From: Hallerella succinigenes
GTDB taxonomy: Bacteria; Fibrobacterota; Fibrobacteria; Fibrobacterales; Fibrobacteraceae
Reading direction: 5' to 3'
DNA: 64,000 nucleotides
Assembly: GCF_002797675.1 (NCBI RefSeq)
Contig: NZ_PGEX01000001.1
Span: 1,550,001-1,614,000, forward strand
Part shown: in pieces, positions 15,764-24,282 of the stretch
Numbering within the stretch: position 1 is the first letter of the stretch
Layout: the number at the start of each line of letters is the position of its first letter
Translations under genes and position numbers: made by a program
The notes under the pieces: generated by a model
The model's database searches: none
Seen by the model: the letters and a program-made list of their open reading frames with translations, nothing else
What the model was told of the DNA's origin: nothing

Positions 15764-17221
15764 ATGAAAAAGTTGGGATTATTTTCTATTCTCTTTCTTC
15801 TCTTCGCGATAAGCCTCTTCGGAGAGAAAATCCCCGTGCAGGATGGGGCGGGTTTTGATGGGGAATTTTACCGTCTAGTGGCTGAAAATTTTTCAGCCGA
15901 TTTTTGGAATCAGGGCTACGACGCTTTTCGCATTCAGAGAATTTTTCCGTTTTGTGCCATTCACTATGGATTTAAATTTTTCCATGTCGCGACAACTCAT
16001 GAAAATTTGATGAAAGCGATGCTTGGTTTGCATGGCCTAAATTTATTGTTGCAGATATTTTTGTTTTCTCGGATTTCCAAAATTTTGCAGTGGAAGCCGA
16101 CAACCGAAATCCTTTTATTTGCCGCCTTTTTCTTGAACTTTTTTACGCTCAAGAATTGTGGCTATGAACCTTTTCAAAGCGATGCGTTTGCCATTTCACT
16201 TTCCCTCTTGAGCCTTTACTTTTATTTGAAAGGAATGAAATGGGGAAATTTGGGAATCGCTCTTTTAGGCGCGATAACCTGGCCGCTGATTACGTTGCAG
16301 TGCATTTTCCTCGTTGCTTTTGACAGACCGTTTTCGCTTGAAAAAGAAGGGAGAAATCTCTCGGGAAAATGGGCTTTGCTTTACAGCGCGCTCGCTGTTT
16401 TGGGGATTGTGGCGCTAAAGATGACGGGACATGGAATTGTGGTGACGAATTTGCTGATGCGGGATTCTAACCTAGCTTGGACAGCGGCGTCGATCCTGTT
16501 TATCTCTGCGGCGCTTTGGAGCGTTTTCCGTTGCATGCCGCGGTTCCGCCTGAATTGTGGAGACTTTGTGAAAAAATGCGATTGGAAATTTTTGACGCTT
16601 TCCGTTTTTATTTGGGTAGCTGTAAAAATCTTCCTCAAAATTCATACAAATGAAGAATTCTTTAGTAGCAGTTCGTTTTTTGCGTTACAGATTTTGCTGC
16701 GTCCACTCAAGTATCCGCTGATTTCTTTTGTGGGACATGTCGCTTTTTACGGAATCTTGCCCATTTTAGTTGCATTTACATTTAGAAATTTTGTAAAAGC
16801 ATTCGTAAATCGTTCTGTGGGCTTCGCTCTGATTTTTGCCTTGCTGATGGTGTTTGCATTGGACAGTGAGAGCCGGCATTTGGCGAGTCTGATTCCGCTT
16901 TTGTTGCTGCCACTGGGCGAAGTGTTGAATTCATGGGAACTTAAAAAATATCAGATTTTTTCTCTAGTGGGAATTCAACTTTTGCTTTCACATTTTTATC
17001 TTCCGATCAATTCCGAAAATATCCTTTCGGAAATGGAAGCGGCAAATTGGACGGGTGAGGCGGCGCAACGCTACTTGATGAATTTTGGCGCATATATGAG
17101 CTTGGAATCTTACCTTCTGTGGCTAGGAATTTCTGTACTTGCGATTCTTGCTTGCTACGGGATTTTAAAAATCCAATCAAAACGGAAAATGAGATTTCCA
17201 GATGGCGGTGAACAATTCTAA
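15764..17221 (+). CDS. Multi-pass inner-membrane protein, unknown function
   Basis: The product is about 485 residues, with roughly 10-12 hydrophobic helices spread over its length and a short N-terminal signal-anchor (MKKLGLFSILFLLFAISLFG). The early periplasmic loop, with DGAGFDGEFYRLVAE and a following RIQRIFP, is reminiscent of the first loop of GT-C-type or DUF2029-like membrane proteins, but I cannot assign a family. The start is placed at the ATG before this helix; a longer frame from 15608 overlaps the IS4 remnant in antisense. It is followed 11 bp later by the GroES-like gene, so it is probably the first gene of a four-gene run. Confidence 0.75.
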   Translation: MKKLGLFSILFLLFAISLFGEKIPVQDGAGFDGEFYRLVAENFSADFWNQGYDAFRIQRIFPFCAIHYGFKFFHVATTHENLMKAMLGLHGLNLLLQIFLFSRISKILQWKPTTEILLFAAFFLNFFTLKNCGYEPFQSDAFAISLSLLSLYFYLKGMKWGNLGIALLGAITWPLITLQCIFLVAFDRPFSLEKEGRNLSGKWALLYSALAVLGIVALKMTGHGIVVTNLLMRDSNLAWTAASILFISAALWSVFRCMPRFRLNCGDFVKKCDWKFLTLSVFIWVAVKIFLKIHTNEEFFSSSSFFALQILLRPLKYPLISFVGHVAFYGILPILVAFTFRNFVKAFVNRSVGFALIFALLMVFALDSESRHLASLIPLLLLPLGEVLNSWELKKYQIFSLVGIQLLLSHFYLPINSENILSEMEAANWTGEAAQRYLMNFGAYMSLESYLLWLGISVLAILACYGILKIQSKRKMRFPDGGEQF

Positions 17222-17232
17222 TTTTAAAGCAT

Positions 17233-17607
17233 ATGGATAAGAATGTGGAAAAAATTGTGATGATCGGGGACCGCATTTTGCTAAAGCCCCAAGAAGCCGC
17301 CTCGAAGACTGGAAGTGGACTTTATTTGCCGCCGGGAGTCCGTGAAAAGGACGCCGTTCACACGGGAACCGTGGTCAAAGTCGGCCCGGGCTATCCGATT
17401 CCGTCGAACGATCCGGATTCCTTTTTGAAGGAAGCTTCGGATCCGATCAATTATGTACCGCTTCAGGTGGAAGAGGGCGATCAGGCTCTTTATTTGCACG
17501 GAAACGCTTTTGAAATTGAAATCAACGGTGAACGTTATGAAGTCGTCGGTCAGAACGCGATTCTTTTGGTGATTCGTGATGACGGCCTTGCTGAACTTGG
17601 AGTGTAA
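17233..17607 (+). CDS. GroES-like (Cpn10 fold) protein
   Basis: The 124-residue protein has the Cpn10 pattern: GDRILLKP at the start, a flexible mobile-loop-like segment followed by LYLPPGVREK, then GTVVKVGPG, and a C-terminal strand IEINGERYEVVGQNAILLVI. It is about 25 residues longer than ordinary GroES because of an insert (YPIPSNDPDSFLKE...) after the GPG. No GroEL gene is adjacent, and it lies among membrane-protein genes, so it is more likely a stand-alone GroES-fold paralogue than the main co-chaperonin. Confidence 0.8.
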   Translation: MDKNVEKIVMIGDRILLKPQEAASKTGSGLYLPPGVREKDAVHTGTVVKVGPGYPIPSNDPDSFLKEASDPINYVPLQVEEGDQALYLHGNAFEIEINGERYEVVGQNAILLVIRDDGLAELGV

Positions 17608-18441
17608 ATGAGACGTCAACCGGTCAAGATTCCCATAATTCTCGCGATTCTTTCGGCGCTCGTTCTTCCGATTGCGACGCTTGGATATGCGGGCTTGTAT
17701 GCGATGGAATTTGCTGGTTTGCTTTCGATCTTTTCGACAGCCTCCATTTTACTCGATGTGTTCCTTGCGTTCCTCTTTTTGATTTTTACATGGGGGAACG
17801 TTTATCTGCTGCACGCCTTTTTACACACGCTGCCGGAACTGCCTGAAAAGCGCAAGATGTTTATCGTGTGGAAAGTCCTTGCGTTTGTAGCGGGTGCTTT
17901 AAGCCTTTTGACTCCGCTGTATTCCATTTTTCCGGATGCGTTCGGAATTTTGTTTGGCTGGTCGCTTGCGTACTCGATTGAATTTTTGGCGGGAATCATT
18001 TTCAGCTGCCTGCTGATGCGCTTTGCGCTGCGTGGGCGGAACTCGTTGATGTTTGCGATGGCTCTTGCTTTGGCGCTTAGCTATGCGTTCGATTTTAGCG
18101 GTTGTCGCGTTTTGCAGACGCAGATGGATCAGGAAATTGCGGCGGTGCAGACTTTAGACGAAGAGACTTCGGGCGAATGTCTGTTGCTTTCTCTGTGGGG
18201 ACTTTCGCCTGTGGAATTTGAAACTTTGGACGAAGCTTCATTGGCAGACGTCCAAGAAATTTCGGTGGGTGTGCTGCTAGGAGCGGCGGTTCTTTTTGCG
18301 GGATTTGTGATTTTGCATTCCGCAGCGGCACTTGTCTTTTACGTCTTGGTGTCGCTTTATTTTGTACGTAAAAATGCGTATCGCCCGAATGTAAAATGGC
18401 GGCGTCATCGCCATTCAAAACAAGAAGTTCAAATATGTTGA
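17608..18441 (+). CDS. Membrane protein, unknown function
   Basis: The 277-residue protein begins on the base after the GroES-like stop codon. It has about 6-7 hydrophobic segments and one soluble loop (about 175-210, Glu/Asp-rich) before the last two helices, and a basic C-terminal tail. I recognise no family. Tight spacing indicates co-transcription with its neighbours. Confidence 0.7.
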   Translation: MRRQPVKIPIILAILSALVLPIATLGYAGLYAMEFAGLLSIFSTASILLDVFLAFLFLIFTWGNVYLLHAFLHTLPELPEKRKMFIVWKVLAFVAGALSLLTPLYSIFPDAFGILFGWSLAYSIEFLAGIIFSCLLMRFALRGRNSLMFAMALALALSYAFDFSGCRVLQTQMDQEIAAVQTLDEETSGECLLLSLWGLSPVEFETLDEASLADVQEISVGVLLGAAVLFAGFVILHSAAALVFYVLVSLYFVRKNAYRPNVKWRRHRHSKQEVQIC

Positions 18442-18776
18442 AAGTTGCATTGATTACGGCAGGCCTGTTAGTCTGCTCGAATCTTTTTATGACATTTGCC
18501 TGGTATGGGCATCTTAAGTTTTTAAGCAATAAGCCTTGGATTATCGCAGCGATTGTCAGCTGGGGAATCGCTCTAATGGAGTATATGATTCAGGTGCCGG
18601 CAAACCGCTACGGTTATACCGCACTGAACGTGGTACAGCTCAAGGTAATTCAGGAAGTGGTTGCGCTGACCGTCTTTGCTCCTTTTGCGGTGTTCATGAT
18701 GAATCAGCCGCTGAAGCTCGATTACTTGTGGTCTGCGCTTTGCTTGATCGGCGCCGTTTACTTTGCGTTCCGCTGA
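18435..18776 (+). CDS. DUF486 / small DMT-type membrane protein
   Basis: The product is 113 residues with four predicted membrane helices and the conserved core WGIALMEYMIQVPANRYGY followed by QLKVIQEVV, characteristic of DUF486 proteins in the drug/metabolite-transporter superfamily. The ATG at 18435 overlaps the end of the previous gene by 7 bp, suggesting coupled translation. The substrate is unknown. It converges on the RavA-like gene with no spacer. Confidence 0.85.
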   Translation: MLKVALITAGLLVCSNLFMTFAWYGHLKFLSNKPWIIAAIVSWGIALMEYMIQVPANRYGYTALNVVQLKVIQEVVALTVFAPFAVFMMNQPLKLDYLWSALCLIGAVYFAFR

Positions 18777-20258
18777 TTACTGAATGCCTGTCGAAGCTTG
18801 GGCGATGGCCGCTTCGTACTGTTGCAGTTCCTTGCTGAACGAGCTCAGAGACTTATAGCGCTTTAAGATCAAATCCATGAAAATCTTGTACGGGCGCATC
18901 GGCAGGAACGGGTCGTTCTGATAGTCCGAACACTTGGTATAGAGCGCTTTTAAACTCTTGAGGCTTTGCACGGCTTGCGTGATGACGTCGTAAAGTTTTT
19001 CGTGGGCGTTCTGCAAACCGACTTTGTTCCGTTCGATGATTTCCGGATCGTTTGTCTGGATGATTTCGGACGGGAGCTTTGCATAGTCTTCGAAAACAGG
19101 GGCTAGGTTCGAAGAATTCGACTGGCTGTTCTGCATAATGCTCGAGGCACGCATGCCGTTGCGCTTTGCCTTGGAATCAATCGAAATTTTGCAGACGTCG
19201 CCGCCCATGTAGTTGCACTTGGCGCGGGTTTCCACATGGTGCAAGGCGTTCAACGGGTGGAAGTCTTCGTTTGTGCCGATGCGGGAAAGTGGCGCATACA
19301 GCGTAATCGGTTCGTTGAAAACCGTGATTGAATAACTAATGTATTCTTCACCGTTGATCGTGGTCGTCTTGTAGCGGTTGCCGTTCGAATTCTTAAAATG
19401 TTCGGCGGTCACCAAAAGATCCTGAGAAGTTTTTCGCAGGTTTTCCGGATCCGGTGCATAGGCGTTCAAGAACTCGTTTATGCCGTTGGCAAAACCCTTT
19501 GCGATGGCTTCGTTCGTGGTGCGTTTTCCCCAAAGATCTTCGGAAAGGAACAGCATATCGGCAACGCTTGTTTCGGAACGGCCCGCGAAGAAGGCTTGGG
19601 CGCGAGCCATCTTGGCAAGTCCACGCCAGCGGCGTGCCGAAATGTAAATGTTGCTGCGCTCGCATTCCGCAGCAATCGCCTTGAGAATGAAGAGACTGTC
19701 GTCAGAAATCGGAATTTTTTCAATTTCGCAGGCCCACTTCTCGACTTCGGCCTGGGAAATTTTCAGGTCTTCAGAAATACTGTAGTTTGACGGGTCGCCT
19801 GCGTCCGAAAGCAGATCCTTCAAAGCGCTGGGCGGAACGGTATCCGGGAAGGTGAGGACCAGGTGGATGCTGTCGGCAATGCCCGCTTGTGAAAGAGAAG
19901 AGTCGGGGCGCAGTCTTCCGGAGAGGATGATTTCGTTGGCGAGATTCTCGCCGATGACCGCGCTGATCGCGTTTGTCATCGGAGGAAATCCGCTGTCGAA
20001 GCTTGTAAAGATGGCGATGTTTGCGGGTTTTGTCGGCAGATTGAAACTGCGACAGCCGTAGGTCTGCACATCGAGATCCTTAAAGCCGGCGAGCATGTGT
20101 TGCAGCACGGAACGTTTGCCAGAGCCGGCTCGGCCGTACAGGTAGGTCGGCTGCCGAGTGAGAACGGCAAGGTAGAGCAAACGTAAAATGCTTTCACGTT
20201 CTACAAGTCCCTGTTCCGCCTCACTTAAAAGTTTCTGAATTCTCTCTGCAAGTGTCAT
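18777..20258 (-). CDS. RavA-like MoxR ATPase with degenerate nucleotide-binding motifs
   Basis: The overall layout matches RavA: an N-terminal AERIQKLLSEAEQGLVERE helix, AAA core, then the ISARRWRGLAKMARAQAFFAGRS segment and SVADMLFLSEDLWG as in E. coli RavA, and a C-terminal triple-helical part; 493 residues, like RavA. The catalytic motifs are unusual. Walker A reads GRAGSGKR (42-49), with Arg in place of the usual Ser/Thr. No Walker B FLDE-type motif is visible where expected; the region reads ANIAIFTSFDSGFPP and IHLVLTFPD. It may be a non-hydrolysing relative. No ViaA-type VWA gene is adjacent. Confidence 0.75.
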   Translation of the reverse strand: MTLAERIQKLLSEAEQGLVERESILRLLYLAVLTRQPTYLYGRAGSGKRSVLQHMLAGFKDLDVQTYGCRSFNLPTKPANIAIFTSFDSGFPPMTNAISAVIGENLANEIILSGRLRPDSSLSQAGIADSIHLVLTFPDTVPPSALKDLLSDAGDPSNYSISEDLKISQAEVEKWACEIEKIPISDDSLFILKAIAAECERSNIYISARRWRGLAKMARAQAFFAGRSETSVADMLFLSEDLWGKRTTNEAIAKGFANGINEFLNAYAPDPENLRKTSQDLLVTAEHFKNSNGNRYKTTTINGEEYISYSITVFNEPITLYAPLSRIGTNEDFHPLNALHHVETRAKCNYMGGDVCKISIDSKAKRNGMRASSIMQNSQSNSSNLAPVFEDYAKLPSEIIQTNDPEIIERNKVGLQNAHEKLYDVITQAVQSLKSLKALYTKCSDYQNDPFLPMRPYKIFMDLILKRYKSLSSFSKELQQYEAAIAQASTGIQ

Positions 20259-20309
20259 ATATGCTCCTTACGCCAATGGAAATATAGCCGATTTTTCTAA
20301 ACTGATGTT

Positions 20310-21284
20310 ATGTTCGATTCAATTCTGTTCGTGCAATTAGGTTCTCCGGAAGATGCTTCTCCGAAGAGCGTAGAAAAATATCTGGTGGAATTCTTGGGAG
20401 ATCGCCACACGCTCGGAAATCCTCCGTTCTACTGGAATTGGCTTTTAAGGCATATTATTGCACCGAAGCGTTCTGTGAAAAGCGCGAAAAAGTACCAGGA
20501 TTTGATCGATCGCGCCGGGGTGGGAGAAATGCCGCTCCTCTATTACACGCGCCTTTTTGTCAAGGGAATCGCTCAAGCGGTCGGTTCCCAAATTGCGGTG
20601 CGTTATGCGTTTGAATTCGGCGCAAAGCCTTCGATTGCAGATGCGTTGCAGGAACTTTCAGATCTCGGGAAAAAAGACATCCGGATCATTCCGCTTTATC
20701 CGCAGCGTTCCATGGTGACGACTGTTGCCGTGTATGATCTTGCCAAAGCGGCGTTTGAAAAATATCCCGAACTTCGCATGCACTTTATCGACGGTTTTCC
20801 GCAGAATGAAGTCTGGCTCGACGAAACCCTGCAAGAAATTTTGAAAGTCTGGGACAAAAAATGTCCGATTATTTTTTCGTTCCACGGTACGCCGCAGAAT
20901 TGGGTCGCCTCTGGTGATCCGTACAGCTTAGACTGTGAAGCGGAAGTCGACTGGTTCCGTCGCAAGCTGACCGCGATGAATCCCGACGCTCGCATTTACA
21001 TCACCTATCAGAGCCGGTTTGGTCCGGTTAAATGGCTTGGACCTTATTCCACAGCTCTTGCCGAGGAATTCGGCCAAAAGCATGAAGACTTGCTAGTCGT
21101 CTGCCCATCCTTTATGGTTGATAACTTGGAAACGATTTTTGAAATTGACGTCGAACTGAAAGACGTCTTTGAAAAAGCGGGCGGTAAAAGCTTCAAACGC
21201 GTTCCCTGCTTAAATGCAAATCCGCATTGGGTGGAACGCTTTGCCAAAGAAGTCGTTCGCGAAGATTTGAAAGGAGAACGATGA
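20310..21284 (+). CDS. hemH: Ferrochelatase
   Basis: The 324-residue protein fits ferrochelatase in length and motifs: ILFVQLGSPE at the start, GEMPLLYYTR, IPLYPQRS, the catalytic histidine in FSFHGTP (H192), and the conserved acidic segment PSFMVDNLETIFEI. It inserts iron into a porphyrin in haem synthesis. No other haem genes are in view. The start is 51 bp from the divergent RavA-like gene; a TAAACT -10-like box lies close to the ATG, implying a short leader. It overlaps the next gene by 4 bp. Confidence 0.92.
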   Translation: MFDSILFVQLGSPEDASPKSVEKYLVEFLGDRHTLGNPPFYWNWLLRHIIAPKRSVKSAKKYQDLIDRAGVGEMPLLYYTRLFVKGIAQAVGSQIAVRYAFEFGAKPSIADALQELSDLGKKDIRIIPLYPQRSMVTTVAVYDLAKAAFEKYPELRMHFIDGFPQNEVWLDETLQEILKVWDKKCPIIFSFHGTPQNWVASGDPYSLDCEAEVDWFRRKLTAMNPDARIYITYQSRFGPVKWLGPYSTALAEEFGQKHEDLLVVCPSFMVDNLETIFEIDVELKDVFEKAGGKSFKRVPCLNANPHWVERFAKEVVREDLKGER

Positions 21285-22369
21285 AGTATCGCCACGGACT
21301 GTTTTTATGCCTTTTGTTCGTGCTGCTTTTGCAGAAGGCGTTTGCGCAGGGGGATTCTACGGCGAAAGAGGACTTTCAACGTTTTGCAGCGCTGCCCGTG
21401 CTGGGCTATGCGGAAGAGACCGGTCTCAAGTACGGCGCCATGGTTCTGCTTTTTACGCGGCCCGATTTCCCGGGAGCGAACGCGACGTCTGTGGACTTTG
21501 CCGTGATGGGAACGACCGAGGGTCAGCTCGAGGTAAACCTTTCGCCGGATCTGTATCTGCTCGGTGGACTTTTGCATTCGGACGTTTCGTTCATCTATTG
21601 GAACTGGCGAGCAAAGTATTACGGCATTGGAAACGATCCGAACCGAGACGTCTATACGCGTTACGATATGGATCTCTTCAAGATGAGTGTTCCGGTAGAT
21701 ATTGCAGTGCTTCCGCCGCCCTTTGCGCGGTACCTCACTTTTGGCCCGTACTTTTACTTTGAAACGAATGATGTTTCTTTCCACAATGGAGATGTTTCAA
21801 GTCCGCGGAATTCTGCGGGGCTGCGGACCGGATTAGGTTATCAAGTGACGCTCGATATGCGGGATAATATCAACTGGCCGGTCTTCGGTGTATACGGTCA
21901 ATTCCGTCAAATCTTTTACACCAAGGCTTTTGGCGGCGATTACGATTTCTTTGCTCAGGAAATCGATCTTAGATCTTATACCTATCTCTTTTGGGGAACT
22001 TCGGTTGCGGTAGGTGCCTATTACGACATTCGCAAGGGAGACGTACCGTTCGATATGCTCGCCACGTTGGACGGCATTAAAAGGTTCCGCGGTGTTGAAC
22101 GGGGAATGTTCCTCGACCGTCAAAGTTTGACAGTGCAACTTGAATTCCGGAAGACTCTTTTTTGGCGCTTGGCGGGAACGATTTTCTTTGAAGCGGGTAA
22201 AGTCGGACCTTACTTTTCAAAGCTCGCCCGAAACGATTGGCATTACGCTCCGGGCTTTGGGGGAAGGCTTTTGCTGAACAAGTCCGAAAAGACTTATGTC
22301 CGTTGTGACTTCTCGCTTGTCGACGGGAAACATCTCGGGCTCACGATCTACCTCCGAGAAGCTTTCTAG
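21281..22369 (+). CDS. Outer-membrane beta-barrel protein (BamA/TamA C-terminal type)
   Basis: The 362-residue product starts with a signal peptide (cleavage after ...QKAFA), then a long series of amphipathic strands rich in aromatic residues ending YVRCDFSLVDGKHLGLTIYLREAF, typical of the Bac_surface_Ag (Omp85-like) barrel. No POTRA domains are present, so it is a barrel-only member. RFRGVERGMFLDRQ resembles the loop-6 region. The ATG overlaps the hemH stop (ATGA), so the two are translated together. A link to haem or porphyrin export or uptake is possible but is inference from this coupling. Confidence 0.78.
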   Translation: MKYRHGLFLCLLFVLLLQKAFAQGDSTAKEDFQRFAALPVLGYAEETGLKYGAMVLLFTRPDFPGANATSVDFAVMGTTEGQLEVNLSPDLYLLGGLLHSDVSFIYWNWRAKYYGIGNDPNRDVYTRYDMDLFKMSVPVDIAVLPPPFARYLTFGPYFYFETNDVSFHNGDVSSPRNSAGLRTGLGYQVTLDMRDNINWPVFGVYGQFRQIFYTKAFGGDYDFFAQEIDLRSYTYLFWGTSVAVGAYYDIRKGDVPFDMLATLDGIKRFRGVERGMFLDRQSLTVQLEFRKTLFWRLAGTIFFEAGKVGPYFSKLARNDWHYAPGFGGRLLLNKSEKTYVRCDFSLVDGKHLGLTIYLREAF

Positions 22370-22402
22370 AATTCGAAAATGTTTTACATCTGATTTGGGT
22401 AC

Positions 22403-22432
22403 AAAAAAAGCGCCGCGGATTGCGACGCTTTT
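22403..22432 (-). terminator. Rho-independent terminator after nuoA
   Basis: On the minus strand, AAAAGCGTCGC and GCGGCGCTTTT form an 11-bp stem (one T-G pair) with a 5-nt loop and a run of seven T. It also has a short T-run on the plus strand, so it may serve the convergent barrel gene. Confidence 0.8.
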
Positions 22433-22452
22433 GAAACTTTGAAGGCTCTAAC

Positions 22453-22845
22453 TTAGTCGGACAACTTGTTCCAGTCGAGAACACCCTTGCGGTAGAGATA
22501 GAGGTAACCGCTTTCGAGGATGAGCAAGAAGGCGAGGAGCACGGCAAGCAAGCTCCACGGGCTCGAAAGGAAAACGACAGCGAGCGGGTAGAGGAATGCC
22601 ACTTCGATATCGAATACGAGGAAGAGCATGGCGACCATATAGTACTTGATCGGATAGCGCTCGTTTGCCGTTCCGGCGACGTGTGCAAGACCGCATTCAT
22701 AAGCGGTACCCTTGATTTCCGTATTCTTGATTTTACCCGGATGGAGAACCCAGTTCGAAAAGAGGAGGAGCAGAGGGACTGCCACAGCCAAGACGACGAG
22801 AATCGTCAGGGCAAAAGTCGAATCAAAAATTTCAACGTTACTCAT
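22453..22845 (-). CDS. nuoA: NADH-quinone oxidoreductase subunit A
   Basis: The 130-residue protein has three membrane helices and the NuoA hallmarks: the loop YECGL after helix 1 and the helix-2 motif YYMVAMLFLVFDIEVAFLYP with its conserved acidic residues. It is a membrane-arm subunit of complex I. No other nuo gene is present. It is the last gene of a minus-strand group (LOG protein, kinase, rhomboid-like protein), 17 bp after the previous stop, and ends at a strong terminator. Confidence 0.93.
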   Translation of the reverse strand: MSNVEIFDSTFALTILVVLAVAVPLLLLFSNWVLHPGKIKNTEIKGTAYECGLAHVAGTANERYPIKYYMVAMLFLVFDIEVAFLYPLAVVFLSSPWSLLAVLLAFLLILESGYLYLYRKGVLDWNKLSD

Positions 22846-22862
22846 AGTAATCCTTAAAATAG

Positions 22863-24263
22863 CTATTTCGCGAGCAGTTTGCGAGCTTCTGCCGCCAAAA
22901 TGTCGTCCGAGTCCATTTGAATGACCTTTTCGAGCTCTTCTCGACCTTTATCTTCCTCTAAGTGTTCCCTGAGGCGGAGGTCGGCGGCACAAAAAAGTCC
23001 ACGGCGTCGGTTTTTCGTGTTCTGTTCAATGGAAGCGCCTTTTTCGTAAAGGTCGATCGCGATTCGGGGTAATTTCTTTTTGGCGGCTTCGGCTCCCCAA
23101 GACATCCACATCAACCCCGGCATCGTGAAGAAGAAATGCGGATAGAGCATCGACTCTACCGTTTTTTCAATGGTTGGAATGTCGAGCGGATTTTCACGCA
23201 GAAGCTGTATAAAGGACTTGGAAAGGATTAGGCTTGCGTGTTCGTATTCCGCTTTATTCGCAAGGTCTAACGCCTCCTTTAGATCCTCACGCGTGCGAAC
23301 CTTGGGGTTCACTGTCACTTCTTCTATGACGACGGACTTTTTGGATTTTACGCTGCCGCCGGTCAGGCGAGGAACCTTGAATCCGAGGAACGCTCCGATG
23401 CCGAAGAATGCAATTTCGAGAATTGCCACCCAGCCGTAAAGGTTCGGGTTTGCGTTCCAGTTCGTCAGAACGTCTACGGCAAGAGTCAGAATGGCTCCCG
23501 CAGTCGAAAGTTTTGAAACGTCATTCTTCGGACCGAATGCTGCAATTCCCAAAAGCATCGCCATCGAAAGGCTCATGCCCATGTACGGCATGTACGCATA
23601 ACGATCGAAGTACGAAAGGGAAAGCGTTCCCATAAAAACAAATCCTCCAAAGATCGTTCCTACGGCAAAGAAAAGGCTCGACTGCAAATATCCCCAGCGC
23701 TTTTCAAGAACCTTCATTGCAAATAAAAATCCCACCGCAAAAACTAGGAACGAAAGCGCTCCCGGGAATAAGAACCAGCAGGTGAACAAGGCCGTAATGC
23801 TTGAATCTTCAGGGATAAAGAACAGCTGATATTCCGGAATGGTTTTCGTGTAGCCCTGGATGTAACGTTTGAGCTCTTGCTTGTAAAGCTTTTCGTCGGG
23901 AGCGACTTCGTTTACCGCGTAAGACTTTTTACCGGTCGTTTCCCACCAAGCCTGAAAATCTTCCTTCATCTGCGCAATACGCTTTTCGGGGATGAACGTC
24001 GGATTTCTTGCCCGGAACTTTTTTAGATGTGCATCGAGTTCTTCGTTGTAAATCTTTTCGGTCGGTTCGACTCCCACGTCTTTAAACCTTTGCGCGCCTT
24101 CGCTTTCCCAGTAATTGTCAAAGTCGGCGACAGCCGCACGTTCGCGCGACCATTCGGCGATTTCCGGAGCAAATTGAATCTTTAGATTCAGCATTCCCAG
24201 AACAAGAACGAATAGAATGCAAATCGTCAAAGGCGACTTGCAATAAGCCAGAAAACGAGCCAT
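22863..24263 (-). CDS. Rhomboid-like membrane protein with TPR-like C-terminus
   Basis: The product is about 466 residues from the ATG at 24263, which follows GAGGGA. It has a signal-anchor at the N-terminus, a soluble segment (about 30-150) with two similar units ending in LKKFRARNPTF- and LKRYIQGYTKTIPE-type helices, then six hydrophobic helices (about 165-330) in a rhomboid-like arrangement, then a helical C-terminal part like TPR repeats. In the helix expected to carry the serine motif it reads YMGMSLSMAM. The later helix reads LEIAFFGIGAFLGF, with no histidine where the catalytic one is expected. It is therefore probably a non-protease relative. It follows the kinase gene by 19 bp. Confidence 0.6.
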   Translation of the reverse strand: MARFLAYCKSPLTICILFVLVLGMLNLKIQFAPEIAEWSRERAAVADFDNYWESEGAQRFKDVGVEPTEKIYNEELDAHLKKFRARNPTFIPEKRIAQMKEDFQAWWETTGKKSYAVNEVAPDEKLYKQELKRYIQGYTKTIPEYQLFFIPEDSSITALFTCWFLFPGALSFLVFAVGFLFAMKVLEKRWGYLQSSLFFAVGTIFGGFVFMGTLSLSYFDRYAYMPYMGMSLSMAMLLGIAAFGPKNDVSKLSTAGAILTLAVDVLTNWNANPNLYGWVAILEIAFFGIGAFLGFKVPRLTGGSVKSKKSVVIEEVTVNPKVRTREDLKEALDLANKAEYEHASLILSKSFIQLLRENPLDIPTIEKTVESMLYPHFFFTMPGLMWMSWGAEAAKKKLPRIAIDLYEKGASIEQNTKNRRRGLFCAADLRLREHLEEDKGREELEKVIQMDSDDILAAEARKLLAK

Positions 24264-24282
24264 GAAAATCCCTCGAAAGTGA

